Positions 44,819-56,909 of a stretch of DNA of 64,000 nucleotides are shown one piece after another. Each line of letters starts with the position of its first letter. Positions within the stretch are counted from its first letter, which is position 1. The notes below the pieces were generated by a model, which ran no database searches, had not been told where the DNA came from, and worked only from the letters and a program-made list of their open reading frames with translations. The translations under genes and the position numbers were made by a program. The stretch is from Castanea sativa (lineage: Eukaryota > Streptophyta > Magnoliopsida > Fagales > Fagaceae), in NCBI RefSeq assembly GCF_040712315.1, contig NC_134018.1:48981335-49045334 (forward strand), in the 5' to 3' direction.

Positions 44819-46640
44819 CATTATGACATTCCACATATGGTATACCCTATCACGAAAATCCATGTGATCCTGTGGTCATGAAATTGTACGCATCTCATTT
44901 TATTTTTATGACTTGTTTCTATGCTTTGCTAGCTTGTTTGAGTTCCACACTGTCATATCTATAACAATGTAATGTGCGGCTCTCATTATTTCAAGCCCCA
45001 CAAGAAATCATATCACACGGACAAATATAAAGACCTAAAGGATACATATAGTCCCAAACAGTCCCTGGGTTCACAGCTTCATATTATTCAGCTATCCAAA
45101 GAATAAGAACGACCTAATTAATTGATAAAGTTTGAAGATTGATATTTTGGATTGTACTAAAATGAGTTTAAGAGAAGGGGAAAATTCACCTCGTAGTATA
45201 CATAGCGATCTAACCAATATCTACTAGACTAAAAGAATTAAACCTAAAAAATACATCAAGAAAAAAATAATTAAACCTAGGGAAAGTTGAAAGCTTCTTG
45301 ACTCGGTGACACTTCAAACTTTTCCATAGGGAAAGTTTAATTCGAAGCCAGAGAATAAAGTCCCTTTGACTCATTGTAAGAAAAGGAATAATACATTTAA
45401 AATACATTTTCTTAGGATTGACTATTGAGAACTGCTAAAAAGTAAAAACACAACATTTTTTCATAATCACTCCATTATAATTAGAGTAATATCATTTTTA
45501 TTTAAGTTTATTATTAACACCAATTTTATTATATATTAATTTACAATAAACCACATTAGCAATTGTGAAAAATATTATTCCTTAACTTACTATCAAAGGA
45601 TCTCAACTAAAAGTACCAACTCAAGCTATGGGTGCAACCCATAAGGTTTTATAAGTTAGCTTGGCCACAACCTCAACCCTAACTAGTACGTCAATTCAAA
45701 AGTTCAATACTAACCAGAAGGCAGAATGGTAAATTAATGAGACCCACGTGTTAGTTTCACTAAGAGCGTATATACCGAGCCTACAAGATATTTTCCGCTA
45801 AATAGTATGCCAAAAAGTTTGAACACTAACCAAAAAACAAAATGATTGCAATGAATTAGGTCTATATTAAATAGTATGCCAGGTGAGGTTAATATTTTCG
45901 TAATTTTCAATATTTTATTTGTTAAAGGTGAAACAAAAACGCAAAAGTTAGCTTATTTAAAAAAATAAAAGGATAATGTTTTCGGCTTTCACATTTTACT
46001 TTTTTCTTGCTGGAGAAGGAAACAAACAATTGCGTGTTCATACTTCATTAACGTAACAATGACAATATAAAGTCGTTCCCACCGTATTGCCTCGTTACTT
46101 CGCGCATAAGCTTTAAGTCAATTTTTATGTACGTTCTTAGTAACATGAAAACATGCACTTATTGTAGTTTGACAAATTCATTTCCATGTACAGTCTTGAA
46201 TGTCACATCAATTCTGTTAGCCGTATGAAAATTTTAATTCGTAATGAGCTGCCAACTGCCAAGTATTAATTGCAGGGCCATGTACAAGAAGTTACAGCAT
46301 TTGGGACTTGGAGACAGCCGTCGGCGTAAGATTTTACGAGGTTTAGTTCGCTGTAATCTAAAATTAAATTTTTTTTATTTATTTTAATTTTTTAACATTA
46401 TCATAATTTAAAATTATAAAATATTATCACATCATTTTAATTTCATCATATTTTTAAACTATATAATATTGATATTACATTAATGTAATATTACAATAAT
46501 ATAATATTATACTGTAATATAATAATATGACAAACCAAACACATTTTTACAAAGTAAATGCATTAAGCTTATTTTCCATAAATCTATCCATAGATGGTTT
46601 ATGGGTATCTCTAGCTCTCAAACATTTTTTTTTTCTTTTT
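44819..46640. other. Intergenic DNA, no gene seen
   Basis: AT-rich; a diffuse stretch at 45430-45590 weakly resembles the small MITE family. No coding region supported (the 45210-45407 frame on - shows no domain). Confidence 0.5.
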
Positions 46641-46644
46641 TTGG

Positions 46645-47262
46645 TTAAGTCCGGGGGGAGCTACGTTTTACAATGGGAGGCCATCCCCCCCCCCCCCCCA
46701 AATGCTAAAAAAATTATTATAGCTGCTAAAAAATAGGTTATTCAGAATTGTTGTTAGAGCTAGCCCCTCCAAATGAAACTAACTGCCCCTCATGTGTCTT
46801 TAACTAGTTGTTTCATTCATATTTACTTAATTACTTTGATTTTTTTTCAGTCTTTCCTCCATCTCTCCTCCTCCCAACACATCAACAAGCCCACAACTTT
46901 ATTCACTTTTACTGTTAGCTTCTCTTTTTAATATGTATTTTCCAATGTTCTACTTTCTAGTCCCTTCCAAAATAACTCATCGTTCAGTGCAAATTTTCTC
47001 ATAGTCTTACACTAACTCTCTTCAATCTTTTTACAAAATTTCATTAGAGCATTGATGAGAGGATTATACATACATAAATAGACACATTTTTTGTGAATCA
47101 ATATGATTATTAAGTCTTGACTAGCCTTCAAAGATAAATTTCTAACTAGCCCTTGGTTAAGTCAAACATAATGTTTGGGAGTTGGAACTATTAATATTAA
47201 TCACAAAAGCGACATATGATGAAAATTTGTCCCCCTCAAACTTGTAAGGTGTGCTTCTCAAC
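46645..47262. mobile_element. Possible relic of the 4425-type hAT family
   Basis: gggggagctacgttttacaatgggaggcc followed by a C14 tract (46684-46699) echoes the left end of the element at 4425 (GGAGCTACAG, then a C run). Downstream, tttgtccccctcaaactt near 47227 echoes its right part. No clear ends or target duplication. Confidence 0.3.
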
Positions 47263-48710
47263 CCACCCACACACATGGTAGGATTAGAACCTATATAGTT
47301 TAGTTGTTTTCAATTCAAGTTTTCCTTGATGGCTAAGTTTGATGCATATTCACAGTTTTAAATTTTTAAGTTTGAGATTACCGTACACAACACGAAATGC
47401 TAATAATTGTATGTGACATATTTGTCACTCAGTCAAATAAGATTGTGGTTGTCGAGAAGTTGATGGTGGATAGGGACTCGCATGGCGGCTTTGTTCAGTC
47501 TTCTTGGAAACTCCAGACTCTGTTGAGAAAATATCACATCACAAACATGATATATTTACTAATCTTTTCCAATTTGTACGTACACTTGGGTTTGGAAGAT
47601 CTATTACAGCATTTGTATCCCATATGCAAAAGATATTCTATTTTTTCATTTTAAATTTTATTTTATCAGTTATACTATATTATTTTATAATACTCTCAAT
47701 ATTTCATATTTTATTTTTACATATACAACACATTAAAATAATATATATTATACAATAAAATAATATAAAAATCTCTCTCTCTCTCTCTCTCTCTCTGTCT
47801 TATCTCTTCTATCTTTATCTCTGTTCTTCGTCTCTCCGTTTTCTCTCTTTCTCATCCACCCACCACCAACTCAAACCCAAAACAACCACTCACCAATACA
47901 CACCTTGCTGCAACTTGAAAAAAGCCTTGATTTTTTTTTTTTTAATCTCTCTAATGCCAGTTCAGCCATACTCACAAAGAAAAAAAAGAGCAGAGATAGA
48001 ATTCAGCCACCATCCATATCAAATCCATACTCAATTCAGCCATACCCACCTCTTCCTTTAGGCATTGATCATACACCCAAAAAAAAAAAAAACCCACGGC
48101 ACCACAAAAAAATCCACCAAACACGGACCACCACAAGAACCCAGAAATGAGTATTTGTGCAAGAAATTGCTTCAAAGTTCAAAGTCCAAAGCCTGAGAAG
48201 ATAAGCTTTAAAACCCACTCCCACCCACAAACCCACCATGCCGCCGCCACCCACTAACCCAAAACCCAATCCCACACAAATCAAAATCCCACTACCCACT
48301 ACCATCGAATACCTACATCCACTGCCACCGTCGTGCCATATCACAGATCAACCCACAACCCAAATCAACCCACACCACAAACCCACTCCGCCACCACTGC
48401 CACACAACCTAGGCTACCACTACAGGGAAGATGACGTCGTATTGGAGGATCCACGCCTACCTCTGCCACTACCACCACCACACGGGGTTTTGGGTTTGAG
48501 AAAAATGGAGTTTTCGATTTGAGGAGAGGAGAGAGCAGTTGTAGAACAAAAGCAAGAGAAAGAAAAGAAGACAGAGAAATGAAAGAGAGAGTGTTGAGCA
48601 GAGAGCTTTAGTGGGAGAATAAAATAACGTTTTTGGTTTTACAATTAAGTTACATTATGATTCTACATTTAGAATTGCACTGTATCACAATTGCAAATTT
48701 TTTTGCAATA
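47263..48710. other. Low-complexity DNA left of the gypsy element
   Basis: Contains a (CT)n run at 47772-47796 and a long ACC/CCA-rich stretch (47850-48480), whose frames on both strands give Pro-rich or Trp/Gly-rich peptides that do not look like real proteins. This mix of UTR-like pieces is typical of the interior of non-autonomous Mutator-like elements. A gcatttg motif on both sides of the gypsy element (47609 and 58939) hints at an outer host element, but ends were not proven. Confidence 0.35.
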
Positions 48711-48715
48711 GTCAG
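48711..48715. repeat. Target-site duplication, left (GTCAG)
   Basis: Lies directly before the TGATG start of the LTR; identical copy at 58863-58867. Confidence 0.85.
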
Positions 48716-49194
48716 TGATGAAGCAGTATCTCGTTGATTTGCTTGGACTCGTCCAGAAGGCTCCTGAAAGTACTGTGACGAACCTGTGGGAGCAGGAATT
48801 CACTCAAGTGGTCACCGGTGTGGTGCCTGCCACAACGCCTCCGATGATAAAGTCAGTATCGAAGAAGATAATGATTGAAATACCAGAAAAAATGATTCAG
48901 GTGGTGATGTTGTTTTTTTATGTACCTTGTATTGGTGTTGTGAGGGTTTTATATACCCTTGGAGATTGTAGCCGTTGGAGTGTTAATGACTCCCTGATAA
49001 CGTCTCTGGTGGAGTTATGGACTTTAATGCGTTCCCGTCGGTTCGTCCAGCTGGTCTTGTAACGGTTGGAGCTTTATTGGCAGCATTGAATGGCATTAAT
49101 TCTTTTTGATGACGCGGATACTGGTCATGTTCGTCTGTGAAGGCAACTTCGTCTATAATTATCCTCGTCAGTTATGTATTCGTCAGTACCATCA
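48716..49194 (-). repeat. 3' LTR of the gypsy element
   Basis: 479 bp, from TGATGAAGCAG to GTACCATCA on the + strand. It matches 58385-58862 with roughly 25 differences by eye (about 95% identity). On the + strand, atgtaccttgtattggtgtt and ttttatatacccttgg lie in the middle. Confidence 0.9.
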
Positions 49195-49209
49195 GATGCC
49201 CCCGGGCTT
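49195..49209 (-). promoter_or_regulatory. Polypurine tract next to the 3' LTR
   Basis: On the - strand AAGCCCGGGGGCATC directly precedes the LTR start TGATGG. The GGGGG core is the expected primer for plus-strand DNA synthesis. Confidence 0.6.
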
Positions 49210-49667
49210 TATGGTCGTCAGTGACGATCGTGGAAGCCGAACAGTTTTTTTTTTTTTTTGTCCTTTAGGATTTCGTGCCGCATTGAATGCGTTATGGCGG
49301 CGTTACGTGGGTCGTGGCCACGTGGCGTGATGTGGTTGGAAAGGGACTGACCCTTGGGTTTCCCGCCGATTTTCGGTTTTCACTTCTATTTTGGCTTTTA
49401 AACTCATTTCTCTGCACTTTACTTTTTCATTTCCTTCCAAACTCCAGTTTTTCTCCTCTAAGCATCCTCCTCGTACGTTTCTTTGCTCCTTTTTGGCTCT
49501 TGGCTGTTGGGCTCCTTGCTTTCTTCGAGGTAAGCTTCTTCAATCTCTCTCTTTTTTATTTTTTTCTTTTTTGCAAGTATCTGATTTTTGTTTGTTTTTT
49601 TTTTTTGTGGTTCTCCCTGTTTGTTTCTCCCTTCTTTCTGTGGGAATCTTAGTATTCTTCTTTGTAG

Positions 49668-51896
49668 GAAGTTCATGGTCGGTAATTTAGAGGTTAGGGA
49701 AGCTTGTCCTTCAATTTCTTTTCTTTTTGCTCGCTTAGGAGGGTCATTAGGTGCTTTCCCCGATTTGAGGGGCTTTGTTTCGAGGGTAGCGGTTTAGGTG
49801 TTGTTTTGGGTGATTTATTCCCATTGCTCGGAAAGTCCGTCGATTGGTTTGAAGATTTGGTGAAGAAGCTTAAGTTGATGTCGGAGGTTAGGTCTAGTGA
49901 CCTCGATGCGGGTTGTCGTCTAGCGACGATCATATGGAGGGAGATACGGCCGTCGACTTTAGAGAGGTTAGGGCTTTCCATGCCCTCGTGGAGCGTGCGG
50001 ATTAGATTCGAACCGCCGTCGATCGGTTTAGGGATAGATTTCAATTCCCGGGAGAGCGGGTTCGTGTTCGTCGCCCCAGACGACGACGGGGCTTGCTCGT
50101 TTTCCCCGGTGAAGTGTGCTTCTATGAGGCCGCTTTCACTTGTGGACTTAGGCTCCCCGTCCACCCGTTTGTGATGGAGCTCTGGCATATCGGGGATTGC
50201 CCCGGGCGGCTTATGCCCAATTCGTGGAAATAGTGGTCAGGGTTTGTATGGAAATATGGTTGACGCTAACGGGATATGATTAAGGTAAACGAGCTCGTAT
50301 ATTTATACCGTCTAAAAAGAGTCCAAAGAGTACGGGTATTACGAGCTAGTACTTTGGGAGAGAAGAACCGGGATCGTCAAGGGCTTACCTTCGTCCTTCG
50401 AATGCCTGGAAGTCCAGATATGTGTTTGTGTACGGGGACAATTTTGAGACTCCTTCCGGCCCGGGCGGGGTGAGATCCCCGAGTTGCTTCGTCGGTGGGG
50501 AACCCCGACCTTCAGTGCGTCGATCTTCTTTCTCGCCCCCCTTTTTTTTTTTACGTATGTATATATATATATTTTTTGGGTGATTGTTGCTAATTTCCTT
50601 CGTCCTCGTGCAGCTAAACGAAGACCGAAGTTGAAAAGCAGGTACAAGGAGCGCGTTGAGGCGGCCATCACTTATTCCCAATCCATTGACAATTGGGACG
50701 ACTTGGTAGACCCGAGGACACTCGCTTTCTACAACCTCGGCCCCGATCAGTCTCCCTACGTCTTACGAAAGCCTTGATATCGAGGGAAAGAAGAGTAAGC
50801 TTCTAAGTTCGTCGGTCTTGACCCCGAGGCTGTACTTGTTCAATTTACTCTTTCTCTTACAAATTTTTCCCTTTTGCAGAGATGACGACGAAATTCAACA
50901 AGGGCATGTATGAAAAAATGAGGTCCAAGAAAGACGAACCCTTGTCGAGCCTTGGGAAGAAGGTGGTTCGAGTGAAGGGCAAGGTTGCTTTTACTCGACG
51001 GTCTCGACCACACCCGTGGTTTCGGGTGCCGAGACGACGAGGACGGCTTCTCCGGCCACTTCGGTAGAAGAAATTCCGACACCTGCTTCCAAGAGGCCTC
51101 GCACATCGGATAAAGAAAAGGATGCCGCCGGGTCGTCCACTATTTGGGATGACGGGAGGTTGGCGACGGATCGGGCTCGTGGGGTAGTGAATGCCGAGGA
51201 CACCGAAGGTGCTTTCGGGTTCGACTCAGTGAGTTGATGGGTCGTCATATCCATAAACTCGTCCAGGTAAATCGTTTGTTTCTCATGACGCCTTTACACA
51301 TATGCCTCTCTCTTTCTTATTTATTCTTTTGCATGCCCCTTTTTTTTTTTTTTTAGGTGTTGAGGGAGGCCGTCCATTTTTCAGCGGAGTATCAAGCTCA
51401 GGAGGCCAAGGTCGAGTCTTCGCTTTCTCGGATCAAAGTCTGGAGATGGAGAACTCGAGGCGAAGAGGAGCTGATAACCGCGATGGAGGATGTTCACCAA
51501 TACAAGGACGAGGTCAAAAGGCCGGGGGGCGACGATCTTAAGGTTGAACGGCGGGCGGATTGCGAAAGGACGAAGCGGCTCGCAGGCCGCGAAGGAAAAA
51601 ATCAAGGTCGTCGCCTCTAGGGCCATCGAGGGCTTCCGGCAGATGAAGAGTACAACTCTGTGCTCTTCGGTGGTGCACTAAGGAGGTTTGAGCTCTTGAG
51701 GAGGTATTGCATCAAGCATCCTTCCGGGGTGGATTTGGAGGCGCTGGATATGGAGGAGGTCGACAAGGAGATCTCTGCTGACGAGGCTGCCCTAGCCGCC
51801 GCCGCCGAAGCTCCTGAGGACGTTCCTGATGCTCCCGTCAACGATGCCCCTGCCCTCGATGCCCCAGCTGGAGACGATGCCGACCCGGATGTCTGA
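49668..51896 (+). pseudogene. Antisense spliced gene inside the gypsy element
   Basis: Reading opposite to gag-pol, this region has the plan of an intron-bearing gene. An intron 49530-49667 (GTAAGC...TTGTAG) lies just before an ATG at 49675. Further likely introns end at 50613 (CTCGTGCAG) and lie at 50795-50879 and 51267-51356, with stop TGA at 51894-51896. Exon pieces include SRYKERVEAAITYSQSID, NWDDLVDPRTLAFYNLGP, MTTKFNKGMYEKMRSKKDEP, ending in an Ala/Asp/Pro-rich tail. They recall the plant 'putative gypsy type transposon' domain (PF04195, Transposase_28), usually followed by a coiled-coil part; this is from memory. Several frameshifts (for example around 50150-50400) break it. Antisense genes between integrase and 3' LTR have been reported in Tat-lineage elements. 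Its role is unknown. Confidence 0.6.
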
Positions 51897-52212
51897 ACCT
51901 GTCATTAAAAAGTTTTTATTATATGTATTTTTTTTTTTTGAGGTGCCTGACATGTTTTTCAGGCTCAATTTCTTGGACAATTAGAAATTTTCATGTGTAT
52001 TTTTAGCCCAGTGTTTATGGGTTTTTTTTTTTTGAACAATGGCCTCAGGTTTTAGGCTTTTATAATATTACATCTACTTGGATACATTCTGCTATAAAAT
52101 TTCTTTTTTTGTATCCGTCAGTAATGTTCGCCCACTGGATGGGAAAGTTATCACTTAAGCCTTCTCCTGTACTTAGGCGTTTTTTTTTTTTTTTTGCTTT
52201 AGTCTTCATCAG

Positions 52213-53085
52213 TGATATGTCTCCGTCTACGCGGAACCTCATTACTTAGACAAAGGTTCTTGGCTTTTGTATTCGTCAGTAATATACTTCCGTCTATGCG
52301 GGATCTTATTACTTAGACAAAAGTTCTTTGCTTTTGTCTTCGTCAGTAATGTACATCCGTCAATGCGGAATCTTATTACTTAGACAAAAGTTCTTTGCTG
52401 TTGTCTTCGTCAGTAATGTACATCCGTCGATGCGGAATCTTATTACTTAGACAAAAGTTCTTTCCTTTTTTTTTCGTCAGTAATGTACATCCGTCGATGC
52501 GGAATCTTATTACTTAGACAAAAGTTCTTTGCTTTTGTCTTCGTCAGTAATGTACATCCGTCGATGCGGAATCTTATTACGTACATCCGTCGATGCGGAA
52601 TCTTATTACTTAGACAAAAGTTCTTTGCTTTTGTCTTCGTCAGTAATGTACATCCGTCGATGCGGAATCTTATTACTTAGACAAAAGTTCTTTCCTTTTT
52701 TTTTCGTCAGTAATGTACATCCGTCGATGCGGAATCTTATTACTTAGACAAAAGTTCTTTGCTTTTTTTTTCGTCAGTAATGTACATCCGTCGATGCGGA
52801 ATCTTATTACTTAGACAAAAGTTCTTTGCTTTTGTCTTCGTCAGTAATGTACATCCGTCAATGCGGAATCTTATTACTTAGACAAAAGTTCTTTGCTTTT
52901 GTCTTCGTCAGTAATGTACATCCGTCGATGCGGAATCTTATTACTTAGACAAAAGTTCTTTCCTTTTTTTTTCGTCAGTAATGTACATCCGTCGATGCGG
53001 AATCTTATTACTTAGACAAAAGTTCTTTGCTTTTGTCTTCGTCAATAATGTACATCCGTCTATGCGGAATCTTATTACTTAGACA
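52213..53085. repeat. 67-bp tandem repeat array inside the gypsy element
   Basis: GTACATCCGTCGATGCGGAA recurs at 52351, 52418, 52485, 52552, 52581, 52648, 52715, 52782, 52849, 52916, 52983 and 53050, a strict 67-bp period with one 29-bp partial unit at 52552-52580. Two more diverged units lead in from 52213. Two subtypes alternate: one with gcttttgtcttcgtcag and one with ccttttttttcgtcag. The array sits between integrase and the antisense gene, a place where Tat elements often hold tandem repeats. Confidence 0.95.
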
Positions 53086-53179
53086 TTTTTTTTTTTAACT
53101 CTCCGATACTTGGTACCTGTATGAGCACATCATTTGAATCATCATTTCATTAATTTTCAGTAATTAGTACATTCTTGAT

Positions 53180-54300
53180 CTATGTCTGTTGGTGGTACTT
53201 CTTCAAGTTTTCTATGTTCCAAGGTCGCGGGAGTTTTTGTCCGTCCAGGGTCTCCAAGTGATAGCTGCCTTGTCGGGAGTAGTGCACGACCTTGTAAGGT
53301 CCTTCCCATGTGGGGCCAAGTTTTCCGTGGGCGGGGTCTCTAGTTGCAGTCGTCACTTTACGTAAGACGAGATCGCCAATTTCTAGTCTTCTGAGCCTGA
53401 CCCTTTTGTTGTAGTATTCAGTCATCTTACGCTGGTACTTCATCGTCATGTTCGAGGCTTTGTCCCTTACCTCGTCTAAGCAATCCAGATTGATTCGAAG
53501 CTGGTCGTCGTTGTTCTCCTCGCGGAAGACTTCTCGCCGGGTGCCTAGTTCGTCCCACCTCGGCGGGATTATTGCTTCGGTGCCATAAGTGAGCACCGAA
53601 AGGCGTCTCTCCGTGGGGGTTCTTCTTTGTCGTCGTCCTGTAGGCCCGCAAGACATTGGGCAATTCTTACGGCCACGCGCCTTAGCTTCGTCTAGTCGTG
53701 CTTTTATGATCGTGAGCGGTGTTCGATTAGTTACCTCCGTCTGTCCGGATTGGGCGCTGGGTGTCCAGGGCGACGAGAAATTATTCTTGATACCCAGTCC
53801 AGATCAAAAGTCTCTAAATCCCTGTTTGTCGCTGTCGGCCATTGTACGAAATGATCGTTTGCGGGATCCCGAACACCAAATTATGTTTCTCCACACGAAG
53901 CTACGGATTCTTGCCTCTGTGATCGTTGCTATTGTACCTTCGCCAACCCATTTAGTGAAGTAGTCGATAGCGACGAGCAAGAATCGTACTTGTCCTTTTC
54001 CCGGGGTAACGGACCGACGATATCGATCCCCATTGTGCGAATGGCCGGGGGGAGGTAATCGTTGTCATCTTCTCCTGCGCGACCTACGGACGTTCCCGAA
54101 ACCTCGGCACTTATCGCACCTCTTGACGAGCTCCATAGCGTCTTCTGCATAGTTGGCCGGAAATACCACTGCTCTAATAACCTTACTTACCAAGGATGCG
54201 GGCCGGCGTGGTCCCCGCAAATCCCTTCGTGGACTTCGTGGAGGACGTACTTAGCTTCTTCCTCGTCGAGACACTTCAAATAAGGCAAGGAGAATCCTCT
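53180..54300 (-). pseudogene. Integrase region of gypsy pol
   Basis: The upstream part contains IRTMGIDIVGPLP, the usual lead-in to the first catalytic Asp of the integrase core. The core is then split by frameshifts near 53930 and 53660. The C-terminal part is open from 53656 to 53180, with KLGPTWEGPYKV (GPY/F module) and the ending NIENLKKYHQQT before the stop. The zinc-binding HHCC zone near 54150-54060 is frame-broken. The enzyme would insert the element's DNA into the genome, but cannot be made from this copy. Confidence 0.85.
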
Positions 54301-54309
54301 TTTGTATAA

Positions 54310-54920
54310 GGTATCATTCAAAATTGTGAATGGCCGCCCTTGCTTTAATCTTCCTGGCCTCCAATTGAGTCATGAGGGAGATGTCGTCTTGAAGATATGA
54401 GACGATCGGTTTCATCCAACCACCCGTGTTGGATGGGGAATGCGGGACTTCCTCGATGCTAGGGTATTTCTGAATCTCCATGAGAATCTCCTTGTTCGTT
54501 GGTTCTTCTATAGACGAGGCCATCTTGGCGACCTCGTCTGCCTCTGCATTTTGGTTTCTCGGGATCCTGACGAAATTCAACTTGTCGAACCCACGAGCTA
54601 GATGCGACCAACTTGAGGTACTTCTTGCATCCTTTCTTCCTTCGCCTCGTACTCTTCACGATCTGCCCTATCGCTAGTTTCGAGTCACTGCGAATGAGCA
54701 AGTTCTTAATCAGAGAGCATTGCCAAGTCTTAGTCCCGTCGGTATGCCTTCGTATTGACCTCGTTGTTGGTTGCGGGAATTTTAATTGGACTCCATATTG
54801 GAGTTTTTCTCCATTGGGGGTGTTTATAATAATCCCTACTCCTCCCCTCTTTCGGCGGGTGACGATCCGTCGGTCGAGATCGTCCACTGTTCCGCCTCGT
54901 CCATGCCGTCACCATCGTCG
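54310..54920 (-). pseudogene. Second RNase H-like region (Tat type)
   Basis: Contains GVGIIINTPNGEKLQYGV, followed after frame changes by SLIRSDSKLAIGQI and NFVRIPRNQNAEADEVAKMA, the order of an additional, archaeal-like RNase H found in Tat elements. Reading frames change at least twice, and the domain ends in a segment that links to integrase. Confidence 0.65.
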
Positions 54921-55400
54921 GGAGGGTGAATTCTGCTATAAAGTCTGCTAGAGCTTGTGCCTTGATGGCCGTTCTAGGATGGTATTCGATGTCGAGCGTG
55001 GAGTTCGATTGCCATTTGGACCATTCTCCCGAATTTGCTTCGGGTTTGCTCATGGATTTCACGATGGGTTGATCCGTCATTACAAGGATAGGGTGTGCTT
55101 CGAAGTATGGTCGTAGCTTTCGCGAAGCCACTGTCAGGCGAAGACAATCTTCTCAATCTGGGGTATTTGGCCTCTGCTCCTTGGAAGGCTTGGTGACATA
55201 ATAAGCGGGCCCTTCTTGTCTTCTTCTCGGATTAAGGCGGCATGGCGAGTGTGGATGAGGCCGCCGGTATAAATAAAGGTTCTCTCCTGCTTTTGAGGGA
55301 CTCAGACGGGCGGGCTGCTTAAGTAGCGCTTGAGTTCTTGAAAAGGCTGCTTCACACTCGTCAGTCCGGGCGAACGCTTGCTTCAACGTTTTGAAAAATG
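54920..55400 (-). pseudogene. RNase H region of gypsy pol
   Basis: KPYFEAHPILVMTD-like text appears as RPYFEAHPILVMTDQPIV, preceded by EAAFSRTQALLKQPARL, which is the tether/RNase H start of Ty3/gypsy pol, and followed by DIEYHPRTAIKAQALADFIA. Frame breaks lie near 55150 and 54960. Confidence 0.75.
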
Positions 55401-55449
55401 GGAGGCATTTGTCGTCGCTTTAGAGACGAACCTATTAGCTATTCTTCCG

Positions 55450-56330
55450 TGAGCTTTTGGACATCTTTGATGGTTTTGGGGGATGCCATGTCGAGTATCG
55501 CTTGCACCTTCTCCGGATTTGCTTCTATTCCCTTTGGGATACCATGAACCCTAAGAACTTTCCCGAAGCTACCCCAAAAACACACTTACTAGGGTTGAGC
55601 TTCATCTGGTATCTTCGGAGGGTATTAAATGTCTCTCCCAGGTCGTCCGGGTGAGTCGGCTCTTCTTGCTCTTGACGAGCATATCGTCCACATACACTTC
55701 CATATTTCTTCCAATTTGCTTGTTAAACATCTTGTTCACCAATCTTTGGTACGTTGCTCCTGCGTTCTTCAGTCCGAAGGGCATTACCTTATAGCAGTAG
55801 AGTCCTTGGCTTGTGATGAATGAGGTTTTTCACGATCTTCCTCGGCCATCTTTATCTTGTTGTTACCTGAAAATGCGTCCATGAATGTTCGTTATTTATG
55901 TCGGCCGTAGAGTCTACCAAGCTGATCTATCCTCGGCGAGGGGAAAACTATCTTTTGGGCGAGGCTTTGTTTAGGTCCGTGAAGTCTACACACATTCTCC
56001 ATTTTCCATTTGCTTTCTTCACTAACACGACGTTGGCCGGCCATTCGGGATAATAAACTTCTCGGATGAAGTACGCTGCAACAACTTGTTGACTTCTTCC
56101 ATGATTGCTTGGTTTCGTTCGGGGGCAAAGACCAATTCGTTTGCTGGACGGGTTTCTTCTCGGGATCTGTCTTCAACTCGTCTTGGATTACACTGGCATG
56201 GTATGCCGGCATATCTTCGTGACTCCATGCAAATACGTCCAAATTTCCTTTAAGGAAACGGACGAGCTCATCCCTCATCTCGGGGCTTATAGTTGTACCT
56301 ATTCTCGTCACCTTCGAGCTTTCCCCTTAA
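55450..56330 (-). pseudogene. Reverse transcriptase region of gypsy pol
   Basis: Starts with ISPEMRDELVRFLKGNLDVF and FAWSHEDMP. MPFGLKNAGATYQRLVNKMF is followed by MEVYVDDMLVKS, with the catalytic YVDD box intact. Frameshifts near 56080, 55890 and 55600 separate the pieces. It would copy the element RNA into DNA; this copy cannot encode it. Confidence 0.88.
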
Positions 56331-56449
56331 CGAGTTCTACCGTTTCTAGGGCTTCCATGTTGTCTTCTTTTTCTCTTTCAATCGTCCATGTGTGGTTTTC
56401 TCCTGCGACGACACGGCTTGATGGCAACTCTCTGGCTAAGACTTGATCT

Positions 56450-56900
56450 CCTTTTACCTCGCGACCCCCTTCTTCGGTCGGGAATTTTATCTTGAGGCGG
56501 TAGGTGGACGTTGCTGCCCTCCGTGGTTGAGCGTGGGCCTTCCAATGATCACATTGTACGAAGAGGGGCGGTCTAGCCGGGAAGTCCGGAGATGACGAGA
56601 TTACAAGCTGCTTCGGGTAGGCGCCTATCGTGACTTTTAGTGTCACAATGCCCTTGGGGTATACCCGGTCACCGCTAAAGGCGCGACGAGGGGGGACTCG
56701 AACGGACGCAATTTACCGGGACCTAGTTTCAATTGTTGGAAGGCCGATAGGTACATAATGTCTCCGAGCTACCGTTGTCGATGAGGATCCTTTTAGTATT
56801 GAACCCTTCAATTGTGAGTGCTATCACCGAGAGGGTCGTTATGGGGCTGCCTGACTCCCCTCGGCGTCCTCTTCAACTGAAGAATATATCTTGGTTCGTC
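56450..56900 (-). pseudogene. Protease region of gypsy pol
   Basis: Located between the gag finger and reverse transcriptase. Recognisable pieces on the - strand are SAFQQLKLGPGKLRPFESP-like text near 56740-56690 and STYRLKIKFPTEEG near 56510, which in Tat elements lie after the DTGSS-type active site and before RT. The active-site zone near 56790 is frame-broken. Confidence 0.6.
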
Positions 56901-56909
56901 GTCTGTGTT

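Noticed and set aside
47905..48522. Pro-rich and Trp/Gly-rich frames on both strands
   Set aside because: Caused by ACC/CCA-rich low-complexity DNA; both strands are open for the same reason.
52213..53085. CRISPR-like regular repeats
   Set aside because: This is a plant retrotransposon tandem array; units are head-to-tail without unique spacers.
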